Below are positions 29,606-38,233 of a stretch of 44,393 nt of DNA, piece by piece. The position numbers and the translations under genes were made by a program. The notes beneath the pieces are model-generated. The model did not search any database. It was given only the letters and a program-made list of their open reading frames with translations, and was not told the DNA's origin. The stretch is taken from the NCBI RefSeq assembly GCF_017873675.1, contig NZ_JAGGKK010000025.1, positions 1 to 44,393 on the forward strand, written 5' to 3'. The stretch comes from Virgibacillus litoralis (GTDB lineage Bacteria > Bacillota > Bacilli > Bacillales > Amphibacillaceae). Each line of letters opens with the position of its first letter. Position 1 is the stretch's first letter.

Positions 29606-29779
29606 TGTCACACCTACTTCTAGAAAACTTGATTTAACGTCAAGTTGAAATTTCTTTATAAACTGAATCAATTTCATAAATACTTGTAATAAACATTTAC
29701 CGAAAGCGTCCGGAAATCATCAAGACTAGCACATTCACAATTAGTTTGGATTCACAGTTTTATTTGTTGGTTATGAAAG

Positions 29780-30211
29780 TTAAATATCAAAATCCATAAG
29801 GTTTTCGGCAATCTCACCAAATGATTCTTCGGAGTCATTAAAATAATCTTCCCAGTTTTCATTTGACCAGAACTCAATTCGGTTAGATACACCAATTACA
29901 ACGCACTCTTTATCCAGCACAGCATAATTTCGTAGTGGCTGGGGAATATTTATCCTTCCCTGTTTATCCACTTCACATTCAACTGCTCCAGAGAAAAAGA
30001 ACCTTGTAAAAGCTCGTGCATCTTTTTTAGTTAGGGGGAGCTTCTTTAGCTTTTCTTCAAGTAACTTCCATTCGTCCATTGGATAGGCAAACAAACATTT
30101 ATCGAGTCCACGGGTAACAACAAAGTTGTCGCCAAGCCCTTCGCGGAACTTAGCAGGAACAATTATTCGACCTTTTGTATCAATGTTGTGTTGAAATTCG
30201 CCCATGAACAT
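29780..30211 (-). CDS. mraZ: Transcriptional regulator MraZ
   Basis: AbrB-like DNA-binding protein that controls the dcw operon in several bacteria, including its own gene. The start is placed at [15 protein letters not shown], matching the family N-terminus; the frame extends nine codons further. 143 residues with the two repeated DNA-binding motifs DTKGRIIVP and DKQGRINIP. It has three GTGG boxes at 10-nt intervals immediately upstream. First gene of the cluster. Confidence 0.95.
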   Translation of the reverse strand: MFMGEFQHNIDTKGRIIVPAKFREGLGDNFVVTRGLDKCLFAYPMDEWKLLEEKLKKLPLTKKDARAFTRFFFSGAVECEVDKQGRINIPQPLRNYAVLDKECVVIGVSNRIEFWSNENWEDYFNDSEESFGEIAENLMDFDI

Positions 30212-30244
30212 AAAGCTATCCCCACTTTCATATTTCATATGTTA

Positions 30245-30268
30245 CCACATTCCTCCACTATTCACCAC
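30245..30268 (-). promoter_or_regulatory. MraZ operator: three GTGG boxes at 10-nt spacing
   Basis: On the minus strand, GTGG occurs at 30265-30268, 30255-30258 and 30245-30248, exactly one helical turn apart, ending 33 nt before the mraZ start. MraZ proteins are known to bind tandem short GTGG-type repeats upstream of their own gene. I cannot define the -35 and -10 with confidence. Confidence 0.75.
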
Positions 30269-30360
30269 TCAATTCCCAACTTTTTTATCTATATTTTTAA
30301 AATAGGTCTTTTGTTCTACATTATCACCTTGATTATTGCTCGGTTTCTGAGGATAAGACA

Positions 30361-30402
30361 AAAACAAAAAACGTTGAGACATCAGTATATCTCAACGTTT
30401 TA
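30361..30402 (-). terminator. Terminator between bshC and mraZ (distal)
   Basis: AACGTTGAGA (30370-30379) and TCTCAACGTT (30390-30399) form a ten-base-pair stem. On the minus strand it is followed by TTTTTTGTTTTTG. It isolates bshC from the division cluster. Confidence 0.82.
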
Positions 30403-30424
30403 TAGTATTTCATTCAATGTTAAA

Positions 30425-30460
30425 CACAAAAATCCCCCACCATTTTATAATGGGTGGAGG
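30425..30460 (-). terminator. Terminator after bshC (proximal)
   Basis: On the minus strand CCACCCAT pairs with ATGGTGG (one bulge) and is followed by GGGATTTTTG. It lies just past the bshC stop and forms a double terminator with the hairpin at 30370-30399. On the plus strand the sequence contains two GTGG boxes ten bases apart (30454 and 30464). Confidence 0.6.
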
Positions 30461-30478
30461 ATAGTGGGTGAATTTTTA

Positions 30479-32104
30479 TTATATATAGATTAAGTGGTGT
30501 TCCTGTTCAAAGGAACATGATTCCTTTGCCAACTGTTTTATAAAATATGGTCCATAATCATTAATCAACGGTAACGGATTCCACGTGCGTTCCTGAAGTC
30601 CCTGATTTGGTCGTAAAGCTATTTGAATTTGATCGTATTCAATCAATTCTTTTTTATATTTCTCCTCTAGTGCTTTAATAATCCGATCTTCAAGATATTC
30701 AATATCACATTGCAAATAATACAGATTTTTATCAGCTAACTCACCAAGGTCTGAGCGTGTATCTTTAGCAATTTTTCGTAAAGGGCTATGAGCTTTGTCA
30801 ACTGCTTGTTTAATTTCGGAAGCGACCTGTTTTACTGGCGGATCGCTTTGTGATGCCAGCCAGTTTCCCTTTATCTCTTCTACTCCGTGATTAACAGCAT
30901 CTTCTTCATCTATTGCATATTTACTTATTGCTTTTTCCACATTACGGTCGATAAATGTAAATGATAATCGTGGTAGCACTGGCGGCATTTTAATACCAAC
31001 AGCCTTAAATGCTGGTTTTAATATAGACCAATACCCTACTTCGCCTGGACCTCCAATAAATGCCAATGTCGGAAACAATAACTCCTGCATGATTGGTCTT
31101 GTAACCACATTATTACTCAATAATTCCGGATTATTTCTGGCAACATTAATCATTTCATGGTCAGTCAGCAATACTTCATTCTGTTTTCCTTCCCAATCCC
31201 CATTCTCATTTCGCACAAGCAAAATTCGCTCATTATTACGATGATAAAAAAGGTGTGCATCAGTAGGTTCAACATCCAAAGACACAGAATAACGCTTTTG
31301 TTTAATTTGCTGCAATGCCTCGTACACACCTGTACTGATTTCAGTCTGATTTTCAATCAATGTTAGAAAATGATCTCGTTCAAGTCTACGCATTTTCGGG
31401 TTACCAGAGTCAACTAGCACAACACCTTCTTCATCAAATAATTGATAAATGACACGTGCAAAAAAGTCCACATATGTACAAGAATTCTCTAAACAGTCTT
31501 TTATTGTCTGATAGAGCTTTTTCGTGTACTGTGTTTCATCCATTTGTTCAAATAATCGATTCATCCACTGGTTTGCATAGGTTTCATCAATCGAAATATC
31601 AGAAACGGATTGTTTATCCAAGACTCGCTGCAGCAATTTGTATTTTTTCATGGAGGCTGTTTCTGGTAAGAAAATATGATTAATTTCATCAAAATCATGG
31701 TCTTCACCTGCAATCCAAAAAACAGGAATTACCGATTTTTGAAGCTTAAATTCTTGTTGTTTAGCAAACTGTATAATCGAAATAATCTTGTTTATCGTAT
31801 ACATGGGCCCCGTCAATAATCCCGCTTGCTGTCCTCCAATAACCACAACACTATCATCATTTTTCAGACGTTCAATATTTAAGTATGTAGATTCAGGAGC
31901 ATTCCATTGCTGGTTAATTTCGAAAAGTGTTTCGGTAAGCTGCTCACGATCAAAATTTCTGTTTTGCAACGCTTGCAGTCTACTTTGATAGGAAGCATCC
32001 GAATATGGGTTATATTCAAAATGTTTCGTGATACTTTCTCTATTATTGCGATAATCATCTATTAGTGCATTTTGGTTCTGTAGTTTAATTGGATCGATCC
32101 GCAT
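30479..32104 (-). CDS. bshC: Bacillithiol biosynthesis cysteine-adding enzyme BshC
   Basis: Catalyses the last step of bacillithiol synthesis, adding cysteine to GlcN-malate. 541 residues, the usual length, with VVIGGQQAGLLTGPMYTINK near the N-terminus and the family block VIPVFWIAGEDHDFDEINH. A C-terminal coiled coil (about 420-490) is also present. AAAAGGAG precedes the ATG. As yllA in B. subtilis, it sits just before mraZ. Implies the cell uses bacillithiol as its low-molecular-weight thiol. Confidence 0.93.
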   Translation of the reverse strand: MRIDPIKLQNQNALIDDYRNNRESITKHFEYNPYSDASYQSRLQALQNRNFDREQLTETLFEINQQWNAPESTYLNIERLKNDDSVVVIGGQQAGLLTGPMYTINKIISIIQFAKQQEFKLQKSVIPVFWIAGEDHDFDEINHIFLPETASMKKYKLLQRVLDKQSVSDISIDETYANQWMNRLFEQMDETQYTKKLYQTIKDCLENSCTYVDFFARVIYQLFDEEGVVLVDSGNPKMRRLERDHFLTLIENQTEISTGVYEALQQIKQKRYSVSLDVEPTDAHLFYHRNNERILLVRNENGDWEGKQNEVLLTDHEMINVARNNPELLSNNVVTRPIMQELLFPTLAFIGGPGEVGYWSILKPAFKAVGIKMPPVLPRLSFTFIDRNVEKAISKYAIDEEDAVNHGVEEIKGNWLASQSDPPVKQVASEIKQAVDKAHSPLRKIAKDTRSDLGELADKNLYYLQCDIEYLEDRIIKALEEKYKKELIEYDQIQIALRPNQGLQERTWNPLPLINDYGPYFIKQLAKESCSFEQEHHLIYI

Positions 32105-32376
32105 AGATCACATGCTCCTTTTAACGTAATGAAATATATCCAATATGTATTGTACATAAAACTGTCGCTAATTTCATTTAATCTGTTTTAGCCCATCCAT
32201 TTAATTAGGATATTTTCTAACAGTTAGTTGTTATTTAGGAAAATGAATGCTCGTCAACAGTGAAAATATTCAGGACTGAAGAGACGATGCAAAACTGTAT
32301 TCTTGAGTATATGCCGCCTTGGTACTAAAGTGTTGCTTTACAAAATGTATAAACTGCAATCTTTACTATAAAGTCC

Positions 32377-32760
32377 TTAAAATGAAAAAATACGCAAATA
32401 AATACCAGCAAAAACCAAACAAAAATAGAGTATTAAAAACAATAAAAAACAAATTCGCCAAAACAACTTAAACGCTTTACTGAATAAAACTTCTGTATAA
32501 ATTTTCCAATGAGCAATTATGATGATCGTATAGATACCTATTAATATAACCAGAACGATACCAAAAAATGATATACCAAAGACTTCTTTTACTAAAGTAT
32601 TGACGGCTATTATGTATAGTATGGTTGTCCAGTTGACAGCAATATGAAACGCTTTCCATTTATGATTATATATTTTCAAGGAGATGTAATAAACAATCCA
32701 TGTAGCTATTACAGGAACTGTTATGATAAATCCGATAAAATAAATGATAAAATCCAACAT
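32377..32760 (-). CDS. DUF3397-family membrane protein
   Basis: 127 residues, about four predicted membrane helices (near 3-25, 40-58, 61-82 and 98-122) and few polar loops. It follows panE by two bases, so it is cotranscribed with it. The size and the position between panE and bshC fit the DUF3397 family, whose function is unknown. Downstream, 32105-32376 contains no gene that I can support. Confidence 0.7.
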   Translation of the reverse strand: MLDFIIYFIGFIITVPVIATWIVYYISLKIYNHKWKAFHIAVNWTTILYIIAVNTLVKEVFGISFFGIVLVILIGIYTIIIIAHWKIYTEVLFSKAFKLFWRICFLLFLILYFCLVFAGIYLRIFSF

Positions 32761-32762
32761 TC

Positions 32763-33641
32763 CTATTCCTTAATCTCCTTCTGCTTTTCCATAGCCTTTA
32801 TACTAGTATAAATAAATGTTGTATACGGAATAGGATGGTTGCTTTGGTTTATTAAGTAACCACATATTGCTTCAATTTCCGTTTTTCTATTTTCTTGCAG
32901 ATCTTTCAGCATTGATGAAATGTTGTTTTCTGTTTTTTCTGCAACTTCCTGCACTCGTTGCCATTGTTGATTAAAGTCTAATCCCAAAACCAGTGATGCT
33001 TCACGACATAACTCATAAGCTATACTATGAATATATACGTTCTTAAATATATCACCGTTTTTCATGTTGAATAACGATGTTAATGGATTTATTACGGCAT
33101 TAATAATCAATTTTCCCTGCAGTAGACTCTCCCAGTCTGAGGAGCCACTAAATGGAAACTGACGTTGGTATAAGTTGTTTATAATGGATTCAAGCTCATC
33201 TTTGACACCTGAAAATACCGCAAGCTTAATAACGCCTTTCCCAGTATGTGCAACGCTATGGTCGTTCTTTCGCAGAGCCCCGTGTTCAACCACTCCGACT
33301 AGTACCGTCTGAGTCATTTTTCGCAGCAAATCAATATGTCCCATGCCATTTTGTAGAAAGATAATGGTGGATTCTATATTTGTCTGATTAATAAATGGAA
33401 TAACTTGCGAAACATGATGCTGTTTTACACAGACAATTAAATAATTTTCTCTATGCATCTCACTAATTAGAAGTGACTTAACTTGTATTGATTTATTTGA
33501 TTCTGGCGAAAAAATCCCATTTTTATTCAGCGATTGTTTTTGTTGCTCTCGCCTAACATAAATAGTCACTTTATGTTTAACTGCTAAATGACTTCCAAGT
33601 AGCAGACCAGTAGATCCTCCACCTATAATTCCAATATCCAT
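32763..33641 (-). CDS. panE: 2-dehydropantoate 2-reductase (ketopantoate reductase)
   Basis: NADPH-dependent reduction of ketopantoate to pantoate in coenzyme A synthesis. The start is ATG at 33639-33641 (MDIGIIGGGSTGLLLG), nine bases after AGGGCG; the frame extends 13 codons upstream. 292 residues with the N-terminal Rossmann motif GIIGGGSTG. It also has VCVKQHHVSQVIPFI, the family block FLQNGMGHIDLL, and the catalytic Lys/Asn helix (GKLIINAVINPLTSLF). Corresponds to ylbQ in B. subtilis. coaD, later in the same pathway, lies 7 kb away. Confidence 0.92.
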   Translation of the reverse strand: MDIGIIGGGSTGLLLGSHLAVKHKVTIYVRREQQKQSLNKNGIFSPESNKSIQVKSLLISEMHRENYLIVCVKQHHVSQVIPFINQTNIESTIIFLQNGMGHIDLLRKMTQTVLVGVVEHGALRKNDHSVAHTGKGVIKLAVFSGVKDELESIINNLYQRQFPFSGSSDWESLLQGKLIINAVINPLTSLFNMKNGDIFKNVYIHSIAYELCREASLVLGLDFNQQWQRVQEVAEKTENNISSMLKDLQENRKTEIEAICGYLINQSNHPIPYTTFIYTSIKAMEKQKEIKE

Positions 33642-33883
33642 ATTTGCATTCGCCCTTCTGAAATTTTCCTTATACGTCACTTTTACCTGACTTTTTGAAC
33701 ATTCTCTTTATTTAATTGTAGCAGAATATACACCATTATGTACTTGAAGTATAATTTCCTATTAATTTACAGTATAATAGAACTAAGATTATAAGTATCA
33801 GTCATTTCAATCTGAATTTTTTTATATTATAATAAAATTAAATGGAAAAAACCAAATACTTCTGATTTAAGGGGGAAGATGTC

Positions 33884-34360
33884 ATGAACCAAATTAAAGT
33901 TGAGAAGCTTTTAATTAATTATAAGACACTAGAAAAGTTTAAGCGATTCAAGGAGTATGGCAACCAGGAACTATCTATGCTGGAAGACTTGCAAAATAAT
34001 ATTGTCGAAAACGACAGCGAATCACCTTTTTATGGGATCTATCTTGGGAATAACTTAATAGCAAGAATGAGCCTTTACAAGGTTACCGCTAAATATGATG
34101 CATATTTTGAACCGCCCCAGGATTACTTGGAGCTTTGGAAACTCGAGGTATTACCAGACTATAGAGGACAGGAATATGGTAAAGCCTTAGTCGATTTTGC
34201 GAAGAGCTATCAGTTACCCATAAAAACAAACCCACGAATTAATTCGCATGGTTTCTGGGAGAAGATGGGTTTTCAAAAAGCAAAATATGACATGGAACGT
34301 GACCTTGGTGAAAATCCACTGATTTGGATGCCTGAAGGCGTAAAAGAAAAAGAAAACTAA
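33884..34360 (+). CDS. ylbP: GNAT-family N-acetyltransferase YlbP
   Basis: 158-residue GCN5-related acetyltransferase with the acetyl-CoA motif A LEVLPDYRGQEYGKALVDFAK. The acceptor is unknown. The ATG is preceded by GGGGGAAG. It is divergent from panE, as ylbP is from ylbQ in B. subtilis. Expression may come from the shared intergenic region 33681-33883, which holds A/T-rich TATAAT-like sequence but no clear -35. Confidence 0.88.
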   Translation: MNQIKVEKLLINYKTLEKFKRFKEYGNQELSMLEDLQNNIVENDSESPFYGIYLGNNLIARMSLYKVTAKYDAYFEPPQDYLELWKLEVLPDYRGQEYGKALVDFAKSYQLPIKTNPRINSHGFWEKMGFQKAKYDMERDLGENPLIWMPEGVKEKEN

Positions 34361-34370
34361 AATAAAATAA

Positions 34371-34404
34371 AGACATGAATGATAAAGATAAATCATTCAT
34401 GTCT
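34371..34404. terminator. Bidirectional terminator between ylbP and gerR
   Basis: AGACATGAATGAT and ATCATTCATGTCT form a 13-base-pair stem around an eight-base loop. A T run follows it on the plus strand and A/T-rich sequence on the minus strand. It can end both convergent transcripts. Confidence 0.85.
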
Positions 34405-34473
34405 TTTTACGCTCCAGCTTCTCTTCAGAATTAGCCACGGCTAGTTTATACATTCTGTTCACTTGTCATGTTA

Positions 34474-34956
34474 TTACATTTTATTTTCCTTCACCCAATT
34501 CCACAGGTTCCCCATTTCTCTCCACGCTTCTTCATAACGCTTTAATTGTTCTTTAAGTATCTCATTTTCTTTCTTCAAATTATTTACTGCCTCTTTCTCT
34601 TCTTGTTGAGACAATTGACTTTCACTAGTAAAATTAGTCCTCATTTTCTCCAACAGCAAAATCGCAGTATTAATTGGATCATCCTCTTGCATGGTTCTTG
34701 TTTCTGTATAATTCCATGATTTCTGTCGTCCGCCTTGTTTACGTTCTTCTTTAGCAAAATCAATAGCGTCCTGGTATTGCTTCCGAATTGAAGCATTCCA
34801 GCGAAAGCCACATGCCGCTGACGTTCGTGATAGCTGTTTTGCAACTTCTTTAAACGCTTCAAGCTGGGTTTTTCCTTCTCTAATATAGCGAAGAACAGTT
34901 TCTGCTAATATTATATCTTCATCTTGCGTCCATGCATCTTGACGTGTTGCATTCAT
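34474..34956 (-). CDS. gerR: RsfA/GerR-family sporulation transcription regulator (YlbO)
   Basis: 160-residue regulator with an N-terminal Myb/SANT-like helix-turn-helix ([18 protein letters not shown]...[18 protein letters not shown]). A C-terminal coiled coil (about 110-150, [24 protein letters not shown]) follows. In B. subtilis the gene at this position, ylbO (gerR), is made under sigma-E and adjusts late mother-cell gene expression. AAGGAGGG precedes the ATG, and a sigma-E-like -10 lies upstream. Shorter than B. subtilis GerR; the DNA-binding half is intact. Confidence 0.85.
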   Translation of the reverse strand: MNATRQDAWTQDEDIILAETVLRYIREGKTQLEAFKEVAKQLSRTSAACGFRWNASIRKQYQDAIDFAKEERKQGGRQKSWNYTETRTMQEDDPINTAILLLEKMRTNFTSESQLSQQEEKEAVNNLKKENEILKEQLKRYEEAWREMGNLWNWVKENKM

Positions 34957-34983
34957 AACATCCCTCCTTACACATTTGCTATC

Positions 34984-35014
34984 AATGTATGCAAAAAGTA
35001 GGAGTGATAGAATA
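34984..35014 (-). promoter_or_regulatory. Putative sigma-E promoter of gerR
   Basis: CATACATT (34984-34991) matches the sigma-E -10 consensus CATACANT fully. Fourteen bases upstream, TATTCTATC is a moderate -35. This agrees with the known sigma-E control of gerR. Confidence 0.55.
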
Positions 35015-35046
35015 AATTTTACTATTTTTGTGAATAGTTTGTATTA

Positions 35047-35805
35047 TTATCGTGATATGAATTGTTGAACAGCGTCCTTGTGTTCCTGTGATTCCCACAA
35101 TTTAGCGCAATTTCTAACCTCGTCATCCATTAATGCAGAAAAGCCTAATATAGATAGCTTCTTCCTATATTGCATTTTTAATATATTCATTTGATCGAAC
35201 GACTTCGATAAATAAGGATTTAATAGTTTTTGATGATCAGTCCATAATTCATCTGAAGCAATTTTATGTAGCCAACCTTGTTTTAGTAAATAAGATGCAT
35301 TATATACTTCTCCTTCCATAAGCCACTGATATGCAAAGCTTGGGTGAACTTTTTCATATAAAAGTGCTCCACCGCCCCAGCCAGGCGTTATCCCTAACTT
35401 AGTTTGCACAAAACCAAACTTAGTGTTCTCTCTTGCAATTCTGAAGTCACAAGCAGTTGCGATTTCACATCCACCACCTAACGCATCCCCGTTTAATAAA
35501 CATATAGTTGGAACCGGAAAGGAGACAATATCATAAAGTACTTCTTTCATTGGATACAACGTTGAAAAAGCTTCATCTGTACTTAGTTCTCCATGAAGAT
35601 TATGCAAATCTCCACCCGCACAAAACATCTTAGTTCCCGCACCTGTGATTACTAAGAATTTAAGCGAAGATTGCTTCGCAGATTCCAGTACATTCTTAAG
35701 CTCATTAACCATTTCATTTGATACAGCATTCCGTTTCTTGGGACGATGTAACTGTATTACAGCGTAACCATCATCTTCATAAGTATTATATTGAATTGTT
35801 TCCAT
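35047..35805 (-). CDS. Enoyl-CoA hydratase/isomerase family protein
   Basis: 252-residue crotonase-fold protein. It has the oxyanion-hole blocks CAGGDLHNLHG (about 62-72) and GDALGGGCEIATACDFRIA (about 105-123) and the following GITPGWGGGALLYEKV. It probably acts on an acyl-CoA; hydratase, isomerase or hydrolase activity cannot be chosen from sequence alone. This gene is not part of the B. subtilis ylb order, where ylbO directly neighbours rpmF. GGGG precedes the ATG. Confidence 0.85.
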   Translation of the reverse strand: METIQYNTYEDDGYAVIQLHRPKKRNAVSNEMVNELKNVLESAKQSSLKFLVITGAGTKMFCAGGDLHNLHGELSTDEAFSTLYPMKEVLYDIVSFPVPTICLLNGDALGGGCEIATACDFRIARENTKFGFVQTKLGITPGWGGGALLYEKVHPSFAYQWLMEGEVYNASYLLKQGWLHKIASDELWTDHQKLLNPYLSKSFDQMNILKMQYRKKLSILGFSALMDDEVRNCAKLWESQEHKDAVQQFISR

Positions 35806-35865
35806 TATGGAATCCCCTCTTTTATCACTTATTCCTACTCATCATAGTATAACTTGTATTCCATA

Positions 35866-35896
35866 TAAAAACAGATCACTAAGCAGTGATCTGTTA
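35866..35896 (-). terminator. Terminator after rpmF
   Basis: AACAGATCACT and AGTGATCTGTT form an 11-base-pair stem with a four-base loop, followed by TTTT on the minus strand. Confidence 0.85.
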
Positions 35897-35917
35897 ATTA
35901 TAGGCTATTAGTACAAT

Positions 35918-36091
35918 TTAATTATTAACTACTTCTTTTCCATCATAATGTCCACATGATTTACATACATGATGTGACTTGGTTAGTTCACCACAATTTG
36001 AACATTCTACCATGCCAGTTACGTGTAGCTTTTTATGAGTACGACGTTGATTTTTAACCTTTTTAGATGTTTTTCTTTTTGGTACTGCCAT
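35918..36091 (-). CDS. rpmF: 50S ribosomal protein L32 (zinc-binding form)
   Basis: 57-residue protein, [20 protein letters not shown] at the N-terminus. A zinc ribbon of two Cys pairs follows (CSNC and CKSC). GGAGGTG lies seven bases before the ATG. It follows ylbN by 48 nt, the near-universal ylbN/yceD-rpmF pairing. It has its own terminator. The four cysteines make it the zinc-containing variant and not the zinc-free paralogue. Confidence 0.97.
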   Translation of the reverse strand: MAVPKRKTSKKVKNQRRTHKKLHVTGMVECSNCGELTKSHHVCKSCGHYDGKEVVNN

Positions 36092-36139
36092 GACTTACAC
36101 CTCCTTCAAATACGAAAGCAAAAATCAGAATTTATATTC

Positions 36140-36670
36140 TTATTCCTCTTTCTCGTTATCTTCAAGTAATGACTCCAGTTTTTTTAAACGTGGATCAATC
36201 TTCTTTTCAGTTTTTTCCTCTGAAACAAATTCCCAATCATTTCCTTTAACAGGAGCATGTCTTTTGGCTTCTTCATCATCCGAAAACACACGATAAGGAA
36301 CCTCTAGTAAGATATTTTCCTTGATATATGGGGTTAAGTCAAGTACTTCCCCATCAATAGGATGAATTTCATCTTCTGATTCTTCTCCATCGTAATAGGT
36401 TGATTCAGAAAAAATCTCAGTTGCCTTTATTTCAAAAGGATATGGAACATCGACTAATGTACGGGCACATGGTAAAATCATCTTTCCACTTATCGTAAAT
36501 GAAAAAACAATTTCGTTTCCCTGGTCGAATGCTGTACCATATACATGAGCAGAATCAATTTCACGTATATCATTATTCATTGCTTCCAACTCGGAAACAT
36601 TAACCCAATCATCGAATGCAAAGGGTTCATTATAGGCATTATTCTTAATTTGACCTAATGTAAATTTCAT
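36140..36670 (-). CDS. ylbN: YceD/DUF177-family protein YlbN
   Basis: 176-residue member of the YceD family, found next to rpmF in most bacteria; homologues have been linked to 23S rRNA accumulation and ribosome assembly. Conserved core: GKMILPCARTLVDVPYPFEI, followed by an acidic stretch and DLTPYIKENILLEVPYRVF. An acidic/Lys C-terminus follows. The start is ATG at 36668-36670, six bases after GAGGTG. Cotranscription with rpmF is likely. Confidence 0.88.
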   Translation of the reverse strand: MKFTLGQIKNNAYNEPFAFDDWVNVSELEAMNNDIREIDSAHVYGTAFDQGNEIVFSFTISGKMILPCARTLVDVPYPFEIKATEIFSESTYYDGEESEDEIHPIDGEVLDLTPYIKENILLEVPYRVFSDDEEAKRHAPVKGNDWEFVSEEKTEKKIDPRLKKLESLLEDNEKEE

Positions 36671-36756
36671 TATTATCACCTCAAGGCAACAAGAGTTATT
36701 TTAAAATGAAAATGAACTTTTGTCAACATGTTTTCTTTACAGAATAAAATTTGTTT

Positions 36757-36843
36757 AGAAGGCTTGGCTTATTACAAAGCTTTGATAGGTACAATCCTAA
36801 TTGCACTAATTCAGCTAAGAAAGTAATGATACTATCTAAATTT
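36757..36843 (+). repeat. Decayed family A repeat between ylbN and tmcAL
   Basis: GGCTTGGCTTATTACAAAGC..., AATTGCACTAATTCAGCTAAG and AAAGTAATGATACTATCT line up with the family A layout but with many changes. It lies in the divergent intergenic region 36671-36967, which must also hold both promoters; I cannot define them. Confidence 0.5.
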
Positions 36844-36967
36844 CCTTCAAAAAATTATATATATTTAGTGTTCCCTTTCCTATTTCTGATAATCATATTT
36901 ATGAACAATGCGTCAGGATAAGTTTTTTGATACAATTAATACCAACTCACACAGAGGGGATGAACGT

Positions 36968-38191
36968 ATGGAAGCTTGTGGTTTAATCGTCGAATATAAC
37001 CCGTTTCATAATGGGCATGTATATCATATTCAGGAAGCAAAAAGAGTCTCTAAAGCCGATTGCATAATTGCTGTTATGAGCGGATCATTTTTACAACGCG
37101 GAGAACCCGCAATTATTGATAAATTCCACCGGACAAACGCAGCATTATCAGCTGGAATTGACATAGTATTGGAGTTACCCTATCCATACGCTGTTCAAAG
37201 CAGTGATATGTTTTCCAAAGGTTCAGTACATACATTAAATGAGATTGGTGTGTCCAGTATCTGTTTCGGCAGTGAATCTGGTGACATATCCCATTTTACT
37301 AAGAGCTACAAAGTCTATAATGAGAATAAGGCCATTTTCAAGGAGACTCTTAAAAGCTGTTTAAATCAGGGTCTATCTTTTCCAGAGGCAAGCAGGAAAG
37401 CATATGAGAAGATAGGGTTAACTACTTCGGAGATAGATTTATCGCAGCCAAACAATATACTTGGTTTTAGCTACGTTAAAGCGATACTTGATAATGATCT
37501 ACCTATTGACCCCTTAACGATAACACGAACGAAAAGTGGTTATCATGACAAAAAAATAACGGGGGCTGTTGCATCCGCCACAGGTATTCGTAACAAACTT
37601 TTTACAGACCAGGTTATCTCAGCAGAAATTCAGGAAACCATGCCAGCAGAGACCGTAAGTCAGCTCCAACTATATAAACATGAAGCAACTACCTGGCATA
37701 ATTGGGAACATTATTTTCAACTTGTTCATTACCGTGTTTTAACAATGTCACTAAATGAGCTTGCCGGAATTCATGGTGTTGATGAGGGGCTGGAACATCG
37801 TATTAAAAGAACTGCTAATGATGTCACTTCGTTAGACGAATGGATCGAGAAAATTAAAACAAAACGATATACATGGACACGATTGCAACGAATATTTGCT
37901 CATATATTAACAAATACAACCAAAGCAGATATGCAAGCTGCAAAAAGCTCTTCATCTGTTCCGTATGTCCGTATTTTAGGAATGACAGAAATTGGACAAT
38001 CTTATTTAAATAGGCATAAAAAGAATATGGAAGTGCCTCTAGTTGCGAATTTGAGTCGTAATACAGATCCTATGCTATCCATGGAGGAAAAAGCCTCAAG
38101 GGCCTATTATAGTATACTTCCAGCTAAAAAGAAACGAGACTTTCATAAGCAAGAACTTCAGCCACCAATTTTAAAGTTTCCTAAACAATAA
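36968..38191 (+). CDS. tmcAL: tRNA(Met) cytidine acetate ligase TmcAL (YlbM)
   Basis: Forms N4-acetylcytidine at the wobble position of elongator tRNA-Met using acetate and ATP. The start is ATG at 36968 (MEACGLIVEYNPFHNGHVYH), eight bases after AGAGGGG; the frame extends 20 codons upstream. 407 residues with the nucleotidyltransferase motif NPFHNGH at about 11-17. Also conserved: VIAVMSGSFLQRGEPAI, FGSESGDI and ILGFSYVKAI. Opposite in direction to the genes on both sides, as ylbM is in B. subtilis. Confidence 0.93.
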   Translation: MEACGLIVEYNPFHNGHVYHIQEAKRVSKADCIIAVMSGSFLQRGEPAIIDKFHRTNAALSAGIDIVLELPYPYAVQSSDMFSKGSVHTLNEIGVSSICFGSESGDISHFTKSYKVYNENKAIFKETLKSCLNQGLSFPEASRKAYEKIGLTTSEIDLSQPNNILGFSYVKAILDNDLPIDPLTITRTKSGYHDKKITGAVASATGIRNKLFTDQVISAEIQETMPAETVSQLQLYKHEATTWHNWEHYFQLVHYRVLTMSLNELAGIHGVDEGLEHRIKRTANDVTSLDEWIEKIKTKRYTWTRLQRIFAHILTNTTKADMQAAKSSSSVPYVRILGMTEIGQSYLNRHKKNMEVPLVANLSRNTDPMLSMEEKASRAYYSILPAKKKRDFHKQELQPPILKFPKQ

Positions 38192-38192
38192 A

Positions 38193-38233
38193 AAAACCTG
38201 TTTTATGCTCAGTAAGCATAAAACAGGTTTTTA
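38193..38233. terminator. Bidirectional terminator between tmcAL and ylbL
   Basis: AACCTGTTTTATGC (38195-38208) and GCATAAAACAGGTT (38216-38229) form a 14-base-pair stem. An A run lies before it and a T run after it, so it can serve both convergent genes. Confidence 0.88.

Noticed and set aside
30271-30340. A sigma-A promoter for mraZ
   Set aside because: TATAGAT and TATTTT -10 candidates exist on the minus strand, but none has an acceptable -35 at 16-18 nt.
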